Shown in pieces: positions 41,132 through 51,128 of a DNA stretch of 64,000 nt. The notes under the pieces were generated by a model, which was not told the origin of the DNA, did not search any database, and saw only the letters and a list, made by a program, of their open reading frames with translations. Every line of letters starts with the position of its first letter. Position 1 is the first letter of the stretch. The stretch comes from Pseudomonas sp. MM211 (lineage in GTDB: Bacteria; Pseudomonadota; Gammaproteobacteria; Pseudomonadales; Pseudomonadaceae): positions 2,294,001 to 2,358,000 of the forward strand of contig NZ_CP081942.1 of assembly GCF_020386635.1 (NCBI RefSeq), in the 5' to 3' direction. Position numbers and translations under genes: made by a program.

Positions 41132-41869
41132 GTGAATCAGGCGCTTTATGCGGTCGTGGCAAGGGATCTGACGGAAAGCATCGTCAATGGGCGCTACCCG
41201 GTGGGGTCTCTGCTGCCCACGGAACTGGAGCTGTGCGAGATCTACGGGGTCAGCCGGCACACGGTGCGAGCAGCCATCACTCAGCTCCTCAATCAGGGCC
41301 TGGTATCACGCCGCAAGCGCGTCGGTACCCGGGTCGAATCGGCCTCGCCCAGCGGCGGTTACTCGCAATCGCTGGCGTCGGTCGCCGACCTGGTGCACCT
41401 GGCGGAAACCCAGATCCGCAGCATCCAGCGCGTGAATCATTTCGTCGCCGATATCGCCGAAGCCAAGCGCCTCGGCCTGCAGCCAGGCGGCCGCTATTTC
41501 TGCGTGTCGAGCATCCGCATCGAGGAGGGTCACGCCCATGCCCCGCTGTGCTGGACCGACGTGTACGCCGAGCAGTGCTACGAGGAGGCCATCGAACTGG
41601 CCCGTGAGCACCCGGACGAACTGATCTCCGCATTGATCGAAAAGCGCTATGGGCGGCATATCGAGATCGTCGATCAGCAGGTCAAGGCCGTGCTACTCGA
41701 TGCCGAGCTGGCGAGCAGCCTGAATGCCGAAGTCGGTGCGCCGGGGCTGAAGATCGTTCGTCATTACCGCGACGAGCAGGGCGAACTGGTGGTGGTCTCG
41801 GAGACCGTGCACCCGGCTGATCGCTTCACCCTGGTCATGCAGATGAAACGGGAAAAGTCGCAGAGTTAG
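41132..41869 (+). CDS. GntR-family regulator with UTRA domain
   Basis: A 245-residue HutC-type regulator: winged helix at about 5-70 (LYAVVARDLTESIVNGRYPVGSLLPTELELCEIYGVSR, TVRAAITQLLNQGLVSRRKRVGTRV) and a UTRA domain ending RHYRDEQGELVVVSETVHPADRFTLVMQM. The GTG at 41132 follows GGAGCAGG. Divergent from the lyase-dctA operon and probably its repressor. It is not similar in detail to the other UTRA regulator of this block beyond the family. Confidence 0.86.
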   Translation: MNQALYAVVARDLTESIVNGRYPVGSLLPTELELCEIYGVSRHTVRAAITQLLNQGLVSRRKRVGTRVESASPSGGYSQSLASVADLVHLAETQIRSIQRVNHFVADIAEAKRLGLQPGGRYFCVSSIRIEEGHAHAPLCWTDVYAEQCYEEAIELAREHPDELISALIEKRYGRHIEIVDQQVKAVLLDAELASSLNAEVGAPGLKIVRHYRDEQGELVVVSETVHPADRFTLVMQMKREKSQS

Positions 41870-41975
41870 GCGCGGTCGTGCTGAAACGTCAACTGACCCT
41901 AGGGGCTGGCTGCACCCCTGCGGCAACGGTGCCACAATAGCCGTTCTGCCGTGACCCGAGCCCAGTCCCCCGTTC

Positions 41976-44900
41976 ATGAAAATCCTCAGCCTGCGTCTGA
42001 AGAACCTCAACTCGCTCAAGGGCGAGTGGAAGATCGATTTCACCGCCGAGCCCTTCGCCAGCAATGGCCTGTTCGCCATCACCGGGCCGACTGGCGCGGG
42101 CAAGACCACCTTGCTCGATGCCATCTGCCTGGCGCTGTATCACCGTACGCCGCGCATGGAACGGGTCGGTGGCGAGAATGAGCTGATGACCCGGCACACG
42201 GCCGAGTGCCTGGCCGAGGTCGAGTTCGAGGTGAAGGGGCAGGGCTATCGCGCGTTCTGGAGTCAGCGGCGCGCGCGGGATAAATCCGATGGCGCGTTGC
42301 AGGGTGCCAAGGCCGAGCTGGCGCGGCTGGATGGAGAGATCATCACCGACAAGCTCAGCGAGAAGCCTCGCGAAGTGGAGCGCCTGACTGGCCTCGACTT
42401 CGGCCGTTTCACCAAATCGATGCTGCTGGCCCAGGGCGGATTCGCCGCTTTTCTGGAAGCCTCCGCCAACCAGCGCGCCGAGCTGCTGGAAGAGCTGACC
42501 GGTACCGACATCTACGGGCTGATTTCCCAGCGGGTGTTCGAGCAGACCCGCGATGTGAAAACCCATCTCGATCAATTGCGCGCGCGTGCCGAGGGCGTCG
42601 AGCTGCTTGGCGACGAGCAGCGCCAAGCCCTTGGTGACGAGGCGGCGCAACTGGTGGTCGCGGAGGGCGAGACGCAGAGCGCGTTCGCCGAAGCGAGCCG
42701 ACAGCGGCAGTGGCTGACCGATCTGGCGCGCGCCGAGGCGCAGGTCACGACAGCCGCCAGTCAGGTCGAGGCCGCGACCCAGGCCGAACACGAGGCGGCC
42801 AGCGAGCTCACGCGCTTGCACAAGAGCGAACCCGCGCAGCGGCTGCAGCCGGCGTATCAGGCCCGGCGCGAGGCTGCCCAAGCGTTGGCGGCCAGTGAAG
42901 ATCAACAGCGAGCGCATCGTCAGGAACTTGCCGAGGCCAGTGCAGGCCTGCACGCCAACCTGAAGCTGGCAGCGCAGGCCAGTGCTGCGATTGCCCTGGA
43001 AAAGTACGAGGCGTTGCAGCGGCTGGGCGATGAATGCCGGGCCCTCGATGTGCAGTTGCAGGCCTCTGCCGACCATGAACGACTGAGCGCCCAGCTCAGC
43101 GGCTGGCAACACGCCTTCGAAGCGCGCGATCAGGCACAGCAGGCCATTGCCGCTCTGCAGGTCAAGCAGCAGGTTGGCGCCGATCAATTGCAGCGGTTTC
43201 AACTCAGCCTGGGCGATCTTTCCCGGTCGGTGCAAGTTGCCTCTCAGGCCAAGGCCGATGCCGAGCAGCGTGTGGCCGAGGTGGACGAGCGTTGGCAGAA
43301 GGCTCTGGCCGGGCGCAGTGAAACCGACTGGCGCAATCACTGGCAGCAGGTGCACGCCCGCGGCAGCGCACTGGAGCAGCTTGGCCAACTGGCCGAGCGA
43401 CGTAGCCAACTCCGGCAGCAACAGCAGCGTGTTGCGACCGGTCTTGCCCGCCAGCAGCAAGGCCTGAGCGAGCGCGAGGCCGAGCTATTGGCGCTGCGCG
43501 AGCGCTACCGCGAGGTGAAACAGCGGCTGACCGATCAGGACAAGTTGCTTGAGCAGGAGCAGCGTATCCAGGCGCTGGAGGCCTACCGCACTCAGCTCCA
43601 GGCTGGCGAGGCTTGCCCGTTGTGCGGCTCAACCGAGCATCCGGCCATCGCCGCCTATCAGGCACTAGACGTATCGGCGACCCAGCGCGAGCGCGATGAG
43701 GCGCGGCAGACGCTCGAGGCACTGACCGAGCAGGGGCAGAGTCTGGGCAATCAGGTTGCTACGTTGCAGGCCCAGGTGGCGCAAAGCAGGGAACAGGAAC
43801 AGGAGCTGCAGCGTCAGCTCGATGCGCTGGCCGCTGCCTGGCAGCGTCAGGGCGAGGTGCTCGATCCATTGCCCGATGACGAGCCTGCGCTCGCCGCCGC
43901 GCAAACCCGGCAGATCGCTGAGCGCGTCGAGGTCGAGGCTACCCTTAAGCAACTCGATGGCCTCAAACAGGAGCTCGAGCGCGCCCGTCAGGATGTCAAC
44001 ATCAGTACCCAGAAACACGTGGCGGCCCAGCAGCAGTTGGGGTCTGTCGAGCGTGACCGTGATCTGGCCCAGGCGGCTGCGCAGGCACTGGACGAACAGC
44101 TTCGGGCGCAGCGGGAGCAGCACGGCCAGGTCGAAGCCGAGCTGACGGCACAATTGGCAGCCTTCAGTCATGCGCTACCCGATGACGGTGCGGCCTGGCT
44201 GGCCGATCGCAAAGCCGATGCCGGGCGCTGGCAGGAGGCACAGCAGCGGCGTCAGGCGCTGGCACAGCAGCAGCCAGGCTTGCAGCATCAGGTCGCTGAT
44301 GCGGATAAACAGGCGCAACAGTGGCAGGCACGCTGGCAGGAAGCGGGCGGCGAACCGCTGGTTGCCGGGTTGCTGAATCAGGCCGCTGCACGCTTCGAGT
44401 CGGCCCAGGCGGGCTGGCAGAGTGCAGAGCGACGCTGCCTGGAGTTGCGCATCACCCTGGACGGTTTCGCTCAGCGGCAGCTCGCCTTGAACGAAGCCGA
44501 GCAGAGCGCTGCGGCTCATTGGCAGACCGCACTGGAAGGCAGCCCGTTCAGCGATGAAGGCGAGTTTCTGGGTGCCTTGCTCGATGAAAGCCAACGCGAA
44601 CAACTGCAGGCGCTCAAGCAGCGTCTGGAGAAAGCCCAGACCGAAGCTCGAGCGTTGCATGCTTCCGCCGAGGCGCAACTGGCCGCGCTGCGTACGGAGC
44701 CGCAGACCGAACACAGTGCCGAGCATCTGGACGAACAACTACACGCCTTGCAGGCGACATTGAGACAGCTCGGCCAGCGCCAGGGTGAAATTCGCGGGCA
44801 GTTGCAGGGCGACGAACAGCGCCGCCTCAATCAGCAGGCGTTGTTCGAGGCCATCGAGGGACAGCGCCGTGAGTACGACAGCTGGCAGCAGCTCAACAGC

Positions 44901-45389
44901 CTGATCGGCTCGGCCGACGGCGCCAAGTACCGGCGTTTCGCCCAGGGGCTGACCCTCGGCCATCTGGTGCACCTGGCAAACGGTCAACTGCAGCGCCTGC
45001 ACGGGCGTTACCAACTGGCGCGCAAATCCTTGGGCGAGCTGGAGCTGGAGGTGATCGACACCTGGCAGGGCGATGTGGCCAGGGACACGCGCACCTTGTC
45101 TGGCGGCGAGAGCTTTCTGGTCAGCCTGGCCCTGGCTCTGGCGCTGTCCGATCTGGTCAGTCACAAGACGCGCATCGATTCGCTGTTTCTCGATGAAGGC
45201 TTCGGTACCCTGGACGGGGAAACCCTGGAAGTCGCCCTCGATGCGCTGGATAACCTCAACGCCAGCGGCAAGATGATCGGTGTGATCAGCCACGTCGAAG
45301 CGCTCAAGGAGCGTGTCGCGGTGCAGCTCAAGGTCAGCAAGGGTGTCGGGATGGGCTACAGCAGTCTGGAGAAACGTTATGCGCTTTAG
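41976..45389 (+). CDS. sbcC: Nuclease SbcCD subunit C (SMC-like ATPase)
   Basis: A 1137-residue Rad50-type ATPase. Walker A GPTGAGKTT at 37-45; long Gln/Glu/Ala-rich coiled coils on both sides of a zinc hook CPLC (C547, C550); ABC signature LSGGESF from 1041; Walker B IDSLFLDEGFGTLD. All parts intact. It works with SbcD on hairpins and blocked ends, but sbcD is 12.3 kb upstream on the same strand. The stop overlaps the ankyrin-protein start by 11 bases. Confidence 0.95.
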   Translation: MKILSLRLKNLNSLKGEWKIDFTAEPFASNGLFAITGPTGAGKTTLLDAICLALYHRTPRMERVGGENELMTRHTAECLAEVEFEVKGQGYRAFWSQRRARDKSDGALQGAKAELARLDGEIITDKLSEKPREVERLTGLDFGRFTKSMLLAQGGFAAFLEASANQRAELLEELTGTDIYGLISQRVFEQTRDVKTHLDQLRARAEGVELLGDEQRQALGDEAAQLVVAEGETQSAFAEASRQRQWLTDLARAEAQVTTAASQVEAATQAEHEAASELTRLHKSEPAQRLQPAYQARREAAQALAASEDQQRAHRQELAEASAGLHANLKLAAQASAAIALEKYEALQRLGDECRALDVQLQASADHERLSAQLSGWQHAFEARDQAQQAIAALQVKQQVGADQLQRFQLSLGDLSRSVQVASQAKADAEQRVAEVDERWQKALAGRSETDWRNHWQQVHARGSALEQLGQLAERRSQLRQQQQRVATGLARQQQGLSEREAELLALRERYREVKQRLTDQDKLLEQEQRIQALEAYRTQLQAGEACPLCGSTEHPAIAAYQALDVSATQRERDEARQTLEALTEQGQSLGNQVATLQAQVAQSREQEQELQRQLDALAAAWQRQGEVLDPLPDDEPALAAAQTRQIAERVEVEATLKQLDGLKQELERARQDVNISTQKHVAAQQQLGSVERDRDLAQAAAQALDEQLRAQREQHGQVEAELTAQLAAFSHALPDDGAAWLADRKADAGRWQEAQQRRQALAQQQPGLQHQVADADKQAQQWQARWQEAGGEPLVAGLLNQAAARFESAQAGWQSAERRCLELRITLDGFAQRQLALNEAEQSAAAHWQTALEGSPFSDEGEFLGALLDESQREQLQALKQRLEKAQTEARALHASAEAQLAALRTEPQTEHSAEHLDEQLHALQATLRQLGQRQGEIRGQLQGDEQRRLNQQALFEAIEGQRREYDSWQQLNSLIGSADGAKYRRFAQGLTLGHLVHLANGQLQRLHGRYQLARKSLGELELEVIDTWQGDVARDTRTLSGGESFLVSLALALALSDLVSHKTRIDSLFLDEGFGTLDGETLEVALDALDNLNASGKMIGVISHVEALKERVAVQLKVSKGVGMGYSSLEKRYAL

Positions 45390-45840
45390 TGTCTTGCTTC
45401 TATGTGCCATGGCGGGCCTTGCCCACGCCGAGGATGCACAGAAGGATCATGGCTTGCAGGTGATGGACGAGCGCGGTTGCGTGCTCGGCAACGCGAGCAT
45501 GCAGGCGCCGACCCTGACGCTGATGGCCGCTGCCTACGGCGAAGCCGAGGCCCGTAAGGAGATGGCGCTGTCGCAGATGAAAAAGGCCCTGGATGCCGGC
45601 TGTCCGGTCGATGAGCCTGACCAGGTGGGCCTCTCGGCACTTAATGGCGCCATCCTGTACGGCGAACCGGAGTTGGTGGCCCTGCTGCTTGAGCGTGGTG
45701 CCGATCCGCGCCGCAAGATTATCAGCCCGAAGACCACCCTCAACGGCCTCGACTCCTTCGCCTTTCTCGACATGCTTGGCAAACGCGATGGCAAGCGTGA
45801 TCGCAAGGTCATCAAGGCGTTGCTGGAGGCCAAGCGCTAG
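45379..45840 (+). CDS. Periplasmic ankyrin-repeat protein
   Basis: A 153-residue protein with signal peptide MRFSVLLLCAMAGLAHA and at least one clear ankyrin unit (GLSALNGAILYGEPELVALLLERGADPRRK) plus weaker ones on either side. Start chosen at ATG 45379 inside the end of sbcC (11-base overlap), so it is translationally coupled to sbcC. Function unknown; a link with SbcC by function is not evident. Confidence 0.78.
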   Translation: MRFSVLLLCAMAGLAHAEDAQKDHGLQVMDERGCVLGNASMQAPTLTLMAAAYGEAEARKEMALSQMKKALDAGCPVDEPDQVGLSALNGAILYGEPELVALLLERGADPRRKIISPKTTLNGLDSFAFLDMLGKRDGKRDRKVIKALLEAKR

Positions 45841-45973
45841 GCGTTTCGCCTGTGCCTTTGTGGAAAACACCGTCGGTTGCAAATTCTCCGTGGAACCATG
45901 TGGCGGCTAGGGCTATCTGTTGTAGGTCTTTTTTATCGCCTTCGGGCAGATCCCCAACCCATCAGGTACGCCC

Positions 45974-47617
45974 ATGCAAAGACGTAACCTCCTGAAAGCT
46001 TCCATGTTGATGGCAGCTTGTGCCGGTCTTCCTGCCGGACTGTTCAGCCTGCGCAGCTTCGCCGAAACCGCTGACGGCAAGGCCGAGCCCTTCGATTTCA
46101 AACAGCTGCAGTCTCGCGCCAAGAGCATGGCTGGCCGTGCCTACAAGAGCACCGCCGAGGTGTTGCCCAAGACCCTCGCCGAGCTGACGCCGCAGCAGTT
46201 CAACGCCATTCAGTACGACCCGGCGCATTCGCTGTGGAACGAACTGGACGGGCAACTGGATGTGCAGTTCTTCCATGTCGGCATGGGCTTCCGCCAGCCG
46301 GTGCGCATGCACGCCGTCGACGCCAAGACCCGGCTCGCCCGCGAAGTGCATTTCCGTCCCGAGCTGTTCGAATACGGCAAGAGCGAAGTGGACGTGGCGC
46401 AGCTCAAGGGTGACCTGGGCTTCGCCGGCCTCAAGGTGTTCAAGCAGCCGAACATCGCCAAGTACGATATCGTCTCCTTCCTCGGCGCCAGCTATTTCCG
46501 CGCGGTGGACAATACCGGCCAGTACGGCCTGTCGGCCCGTGGCCTGGCAATCGACACCTTCACCGACACGCCGGAAGAATTCCCCGATTTCACCGAGTTC
46601 TGGTTCGAAACACCGGACAAGAACGCCACCCGTTTCGTCCTCTATGCGCTGCTCGACTCGCCGAGCGCCACCGGTGCCTTCCGCTTCGATATCGACTGCC
46701 TGGAAGACCGCGTGGTGATGGACATCGACGCGCACATCAATGCCCGCAAGACCATCAAACAACTGGGCATCTCGCCGATGACCAGCATGTTCTCCTGCGG
46801 CGGACACGAGCGCCGCATGTGTGATTTCGTCGCCACAGCGATTCACGACAGCGACCGCCTGTCCATGTGGCGCGGCAACGGCGAGTGGGTCTGCCGTCCG
46901 TTGAACAACCCGGAAAAACTGCAATTCAACGCTTTTTCCGATACCAACCCGAAAGGCTTTGGCCTGGTGCAGTTCGACCATGACTTCAAGTCCTACCAGG
47001 ACACTGTGGTCTGGTACAGCCGCCGGCCGAGCCTGTGGGTCGAGCCGACCACCCCGTGGGGCGAAGGCAGCATCGATCTGCTGGAGATCCCCACCACTGG
47101 CGAGACCATGGACAACATCGTCTGTTTCTGGAATCCCAAGCAGGCCATCGAGCCCGGCACCTCACTCAACTTCGGCTACAAGCTGCACTGGGCTGCGCTG
47201 CCACCGGTCAAGCCGACCCTGGCACAGGTACATGCAACCCGCTCCGGCATGGGGGGGTTCACCCTCGGTTGGGCGCCGGGCGAGCATTGGCCGAAAGAGT
47301 GGGCACGTCGTTTTGCCATCGATTTTGGTGGCGGCCCGCTGGCCAAGATGGACGCCAAGGCCCAGGTCGAGGTGGTCGTCGAGGCCTCTCACGGCGAGGT
47401 CAAGGATTACAGCATTCTTGCCCTTTACCCGGACGTCGAAGGCTTCCGCGCGCAGTTCGACTGGTTCCCGACCAGCGACAGCGTCGAGCCGGTGAACATG
47501 CGTGCCTACCTGCGCCGCGTCGACAACAAGGAGGTGCTCAGCGAAACCTGGCTGTACCAGTACTTCCCGCCGGCGCCAGCAGAGCGTCGCTATCCGGACT
47601 GGAAAGCCGAGTCCTAA
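45974..47617 (+). CDS. opgD: Glucan biosynthesis protein D (OpgD/MdoD)
   Basis: A 547-residue exported protein. The N-terminus [22 protein letters not shown] is a Tat signal. The mature protein matches OpgD/Opg[63 protein letters not shown]. It shapes the branching of osmoregulated periplasmic glucans. No opgGH gene is adjacent. Well-supported by length and motifs. Confidence 0.93.
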   Translation: MQRRNLLKASMLMAACAGLPAGLFSLRSFAETADGKAEPFDFKQLQSRAKSMAGRAYKSTAEVLPKTLAELTPQQFNAIQYDPAHSLWNELDGQLDVQFFHVGMGFRQPVRMHAVDAKTRLAREVHFRPELFEYGKSEVDVAQLKGDLGFAGLKVFKQPNIAKYDIVSFLGASYFRAVDNTGQYGLSARGLAIDTFTDTPEEFPDFTEFWFETPDKNATRFVLYALLDSPSATGAFRFDIDCLEDRVVMDIDAHINARKTIKQLGISPMTSMFSCGGHERRMCDFVATAIHDSDRLSMWRGNGEWVCRPLNNPEKLQFNAFSDTNPKGFGLVQFDHDFKSYQDTVVWYSRRPSLWVEPTTPWGEGSIDLLEIPTTGETMDNIVCFWNPKQAIEPGTSLNFGYKLHWAALPPVKPTLAQVHATRSGMGGFTLGWAPGEHWPKEWARRFAIDFGGGPLAKMDAKAQVEVVVEASHGEVKDYSILALYPDVEGFRAQFDWFPTSDSVEPVNMRAYLRRVDNKEVLSETWLYQYFPPAPAERRYPDWKAES

Positions 47618-47713
47618 CGAGGCAGGGCAGGCGCCCCTTTGGGCGGCGCTCTGCCCACGCTTCCAGCTGGCCTGATAGACTGGCGCACTTTCCCGAATTC
47701 CAAGAAGTGCGCA

Positions 47714-48265
47714 ATGGCCCAGCCGTCCACGACCTACAAGATCGATCTCAACCTCACCGATATCGATCGCAGCATCTATGAAAGCCTGCGCTTCACCGTG
47801 GCCCGCCATCCCTCGGAAACCGAGGAGCGTCTGGCGGCGCGGCTGATCGCCTATGCGCTGTTCTATCAAGAGCATCTGGCCTTCGGGCGCGGCCTGTCCG
47901 ACGTCGACGAGCCGGCGCTGTGGGAAAAGAGCCTGGACGGTCGCGTGCTGCACTGGATCGAAGTCGGCCAACCGGACAGCGACCGCATCACCTGGTGCTC
48001 GCGCCGTACCGAGAAGTTCAGCCTGGTGGCGTACGGCAACCTGCGCGTGTGGCAGACCAAGTGCCTCGACCCGGTGCGTACCCTGAAAAACATCAATGTT
48101 GTCGCCCTGGGGCAGGAAGCGCTGGCCGATCTGTCCCTGGATCTGCCCCGTTCGCTGAGCTGGAGCGTGATGATCAGCGATGGCGAGTTGTTCGTGACCG
48201 ACGAGCGCGGCCAACACGAAATCCCTATGGAATGGCTGGCCGGCGAGCGAACGCTGGGCAACTGA
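47714..48265 (+). CDS. yaeQ: YaeQ family protein
   Basis: A 183-residue protein. MAQPSTTYKIDLNLTDIDRSIYESLRFTVARHPSETEERLAARLIAY and LHWIEVGQPDSDRI are the conserved YaeQ start and middle. The fold belongs to the PD-(D/E)XK nuclease superfamily; E. coli YaeQ compensates for loss of RfaH when overexpressed, exact activity unclear. ATG 47714 is the family start. recJ follows after 69 bases. Confidence 0.92.
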   Translation: MAQPSTTYKIDLNLTDIDRSIYESLRFTVARHPSETEERLAARLIAYALFYQEHLAFGRGLSDVDEPALWEKSLDGRVLHWIEVGQPDSDRITWCSRRTEKFSLVAYGNLRVWQTKCLDPVRTLKNINVVALGQEALADLSLDLPRSLSWSVMISDGELFVTDERGQHEIPMEWLAGERTLGN

Positions 48266-48334
48266 TCCGAGCTGCGCCACGCCTGCGGGCCTGGCGCGCC
48301 CCCTGTTTCACTGCAAGAGTAGAATCCGACGTCC

Positions 48335-50047
48335 ATGCGTATCGAGTCCCGCCCGCTTCCCGCTTCTCTGCCCGACCTGGGTAATCTGCCGCCGTTGTTG
48401 ACCCGCCTTTACGCGGCCCGTGGGGTGCTCTCGGCGGTGGAGCTGGAAAAAGGCCTGGCACGGCTGATTCCCTTCACCCAGCTCAAGGGCATCGATGCGG
48501 CGGTGGCGTTGCTGGTCGAAGGGCTGCGCCAGCGTCAGCGCTTGCTGATCGTCGGCGATTTCGATGCCGATGGCGCCACCGCGAGCACCGTCGGCATGCT
48601 CGGGTTGCGCATGCTGGGCGCCGCCCATGTCGATTACCTGGTGCCCAACCGCTTCGAGTACGGCTATGGCCTGACCCCGGAAATCGTTGCCGTGGCGCTG
48701 ACCCGCCAGCCAGAGCTGCTGATCACCGTGGACAACGGCATCTCCAGCATCGAAGGTGTGGCGGCGGCCAAGGCGGCCGGGCTGAAAGTACTGGTCACCG
48801 ACCATCACCTGCCGGGCCACGAATTGCCCGACGCCGATGCCATCGTCAATCCCAACCAGCCCGGCTGCACCTTCCCGAGCAAGTCGCTGGCCGGCGTCGG
48901 GGTGATTTTCTACGTGCTGCTGGCGCTGCGTGCGCGGCTGCGCGAACTGGGCTGGTTCACCGCCGAACGTCCCGAGCCCAACCTGGGCGAGCTGCTCGAT
49001 CTGGTGGCCCTGGGCAGCGTGGCCGACGTGGTGCCTCTGGATGCCAACAACCGCATTCTGGTGCACCAGGGCCTGGCTCGTATCCGTGCCGGCCGCGCGC
49101 GGCCTGGGTTGCGCGCGTTGTTGGAAGTCGCCGGCAAGCAACATGGGCGCATCACCTCGACTGACCTGGGTTTCATTCTCGGCCCGCGCCTGAATGCAGC
49201 CGGGCGTCTCGACGACATGAGCCTGGGTATCGAATGCCTGCTCTGCGAGGACGAAGGCCTTGCCCGTGACATGGCCGTGCAGCTCGATCAGTTCAACCAG
49301 GACCGCAAGGCCATCGAGCAGGGCATGCAGCGTGAAGCGCTGGCTCAGCTCAAGGATCTGCCCCTGGAAAATCTGCCGTTCGGGCTGTGCCTGTTCGAGG
49401 CCGACTGGCACCAGGGGGTGATCGGCATCCTCGCCTCGCGCCTGAAAGAGCGCTATCACCGCCCGACCATCGCTTTCGCCGATGCCGGGGAGGGCCTGTT
49501 CAAGGGCTCCGCGCGCTCGGTGCCGGGCTTTCATATTCGTGACGCGCTGGATGCCGTGGCCTCGCGCCATCCGGGGCTGATCAGCAAGTTCGGTGGGCAT
49601 GCCATGGCCGCCGGCCTGTCACTGCCGGCCGAGCACTTCGAGACCTTCGCCAAGGCGTTCGATGAAGAAGTTCGTCGTCAGCTCTGCGAGGACGACCTGA
49701 CTGGGCGGCTGCTGTCCGACGGGGTGCTGAGCATCGACGAATTCAATCTGCCGCTGGCCCGCGAGCTGCGTAATGCCGGGCCCTGGGGCCAGCATTTTCC
49801 CGAGCCGCTGTTCCACGGTGCGTTCCAATTGGTGCAGCAGCGCATCGTTGGTGAGCGCCACCTCAAGGTGGTGCTGAAGAGCGAGTGCGGCAGCCTGCAA
49901 CTGGACGGCATCGCTTTTGGCGTCGACCGTGAGGTCTGGCCCAACCCGACCGTGCGCTGGGTCGAGCTGGCCTACAAGCTGGACGTTAACGAATTCCGCG
50001 GTCAGGAATCGGTGCAGTTGTTGATCTCTCACCTGGCTCCGCGTTGA
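48335..50047 (+). CDS. recJ: Single-stranded-DNA exonuclease RecJ
   Basis: A 570-residue DHH-family 5'-3' exonuclease. Motif I LIVGDFDADGATAST (about 69-83), motif II ITVDNGISS, motif III VTDHHLPGHELPDADAIVNPN, motif IV LVALGSVADVVPL and the DHHA1 signature SKFGGHAMAAGLSL are all present. Acts in recombination and mismatch repair. Length is normal. Confidence 0.96.
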   Translation: MRIESRPLPASLPDLGNLPPLLTRLYAARGVLSAVELEKGLARLIPFTQLKGIDAAVALLVEGLRQRQRLLIVGDFDADGATASTVGMLGLRMLGAAHVDYLVPNRFEYGYGLTPEIVAVALTRQPELLITVDNGISSIEGVAAAKAAGLKVLVTDHHLPGHELPDADAIVNPNQPGCTFPSKSLAGVGVIFYVLLALRARLRELGWFTAERPEPNLGELLDLVALGSVADVVPLDANNRILVHQGLARIRAGRARPGLRALLEVAGKQHGRITSTDLGFILGPRLNAAGRLDDMSLGIECLLCEDEGLARDMAVQLDQFNQDRKAIEQGMQREALAQLKDLPLENLPFGLCLFEADWHQGVIGILASRLKERYHRPTIAFADAGEGLFKGSARSVPGFHIRDALDAVASRHPGLISKFGGHAMAAGLSLPAEHFETFAKAFDEEVRRQLCEDDLTGRLLSDGVLSIDEFNLPLARELRNAGPWGQHFPEPLFHGAFQLVQQRIVGERHLKVVLKSECGSLQLDGIAFGVDREVWPNPTVRWVELAYKLDVNEFRGQESVQLLISHLAPR

Positions 50048-50212
50048 CGGTCAGTCACCGAGCCCCGACGCCATCTTGAACGTTGCCCACAGGCCGATTG
50101 TCTATCTGCCTGTGCGACGCGGCCGTACGCGCAATATCTTGACGCAATCTGTAACCAACGGCGGCCAGGCTTCGCAGTAGATTCGTCTGTTCCTGAACCA
50201 TTGGAGATCTCC

Positions 50213-50941
50213 ATGAATACGCGCGGCTTGCTCGATCAACTGCTGAAGTCCGGGCAGGAATTGCTGCAACAGAAAACCGGCGGCAAGTCCTCTTCGGGGC
50301 TGGGCGGAGCGCTGGGTGGATTGCTGGGCGGCAGCAGTGGCGGCGCCGGCAAAGGCGACAACGGTGGTATCGGCTCGATGCTCAAGGGCGCCGGTGGCGG
50401 TGCGGCCCTGGCCATGTTGCTGGGCAACAAGAGCGCCCGCAAGATTGGTGGCAAGGTGATCACTTATGGTGGCCTCGCCGCGCTGGGCGTGATCGCCTAC
50501 AAGGCCTATGGCAACTGGCAGGCCAAGCAGGCCGGTGCGCCACAGGGCGAGCCGCAGACCCTCGACCGTCTGCCTGCTCCTCAGGTGGAACTGCATAGCC
50601 AGGGTATTCTCAAGGCGCTGGTGGCAGCGGCCAAGGCCGACGGCCATGTCGACGAACGCGAGCGCGAACTGATCGAGGGCGAGTTCAGCAAACTGGCCAG
50701 CGACAGCGAAACCCAGCGCTGGCTGCAGGCGGAGCTGAACAAACCGCTGGATCCCGCCGATGTGGCACGTTCGGCCACCACGCCGGAAATGGCCGCGGAA
50801 ATGTACGTCGCCAGCGTGCTGATGGTCGACGAAGAGCACTTCATGGAGCGCGCCTATCTGGAAGAGCTGGCCCGCCAGTTGAAGCTCGACCCCGCACTCA
50901 AGGCCGAACTCGAAGCCCAGGTTCGCCAGGATCTGCAGTAA
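50213..50941 (+). CDS. DUF533/YebE-like protein with TerB-like domain
   Basis: A 242-residue protein. The N-terminal third is glycine/alanine/serine-rich (GLGGALGGLLGGSSGGAGKG) with a hydrophobic stretch VITYGGLAALGVIAYKAYG that may span the membrane. The C-terminal about 110 residues are helical and TerB-like (LVAAAKADGHVDERERELIEGEF). YebE relatives are envelope-stress inner-membrane proteins. ATG 50213 follows GGAGATCT. Confidence 0.85.
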   Translation: MNTRGLLDQLLKSGQELLQQKTGGKSSSGLGGALGGLLGGSSGGAGKGDNGGIGSMLKGAGGGAALAMLLGNKSARKIGGKVITYGGLAALGVIAYKAYGNWQAKQAGAPQGEPQTLDRLPAPQVELHSQGILKALVAAAKADGHVDERERELIEGEFSKLASDSETQRWLQAELNKPLDPADVARSATTPEMAAEMYVASVLMVDEEHFMERAYLEELARQLKLDPALKAELEAQVRQDLQ

Positions 50942-50954
50942 CCCCGCCGCATCG

Positions 50955-50996
50955 TGCTGCCGACGGTTCCACGCCGTCCGGCAGCATATTTCTTCC
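50955..50996 (+). terminator. Terminator after the YebE-like gene
   Basis: TGCTGCCG-ACGG at 50955-50966 pairs with CCGT-C-CGGCAGCA at 50974-50986 with one bulged C, followed by TATTTCTTCC. It separates this gene from the wsp operon, whose promoter should lie in 50997-51128. Confidence 0.75.
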
Positions 50997-51128
50997 TCCC
51001 CCTGACACTCAAGCGCCTGTTGCTACAGTAAATAGGCCTGTCTTGCTTGCGCTGTAAGCGCAACGCCCATAGAGTCCGGCGCATGACCTGTGGGCGCTGC
51101 TCGCAGGCTTCATTTAGAGTCTCGGCAG

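Noticed and set aside
41889..43460. Long open frame of 523 codons on the minus strand inside sbcC
   Set aside because: Shadow frame opposite the Gln/Glu/Ala-rich coiled coil; no ribosome-binding site and no family features.
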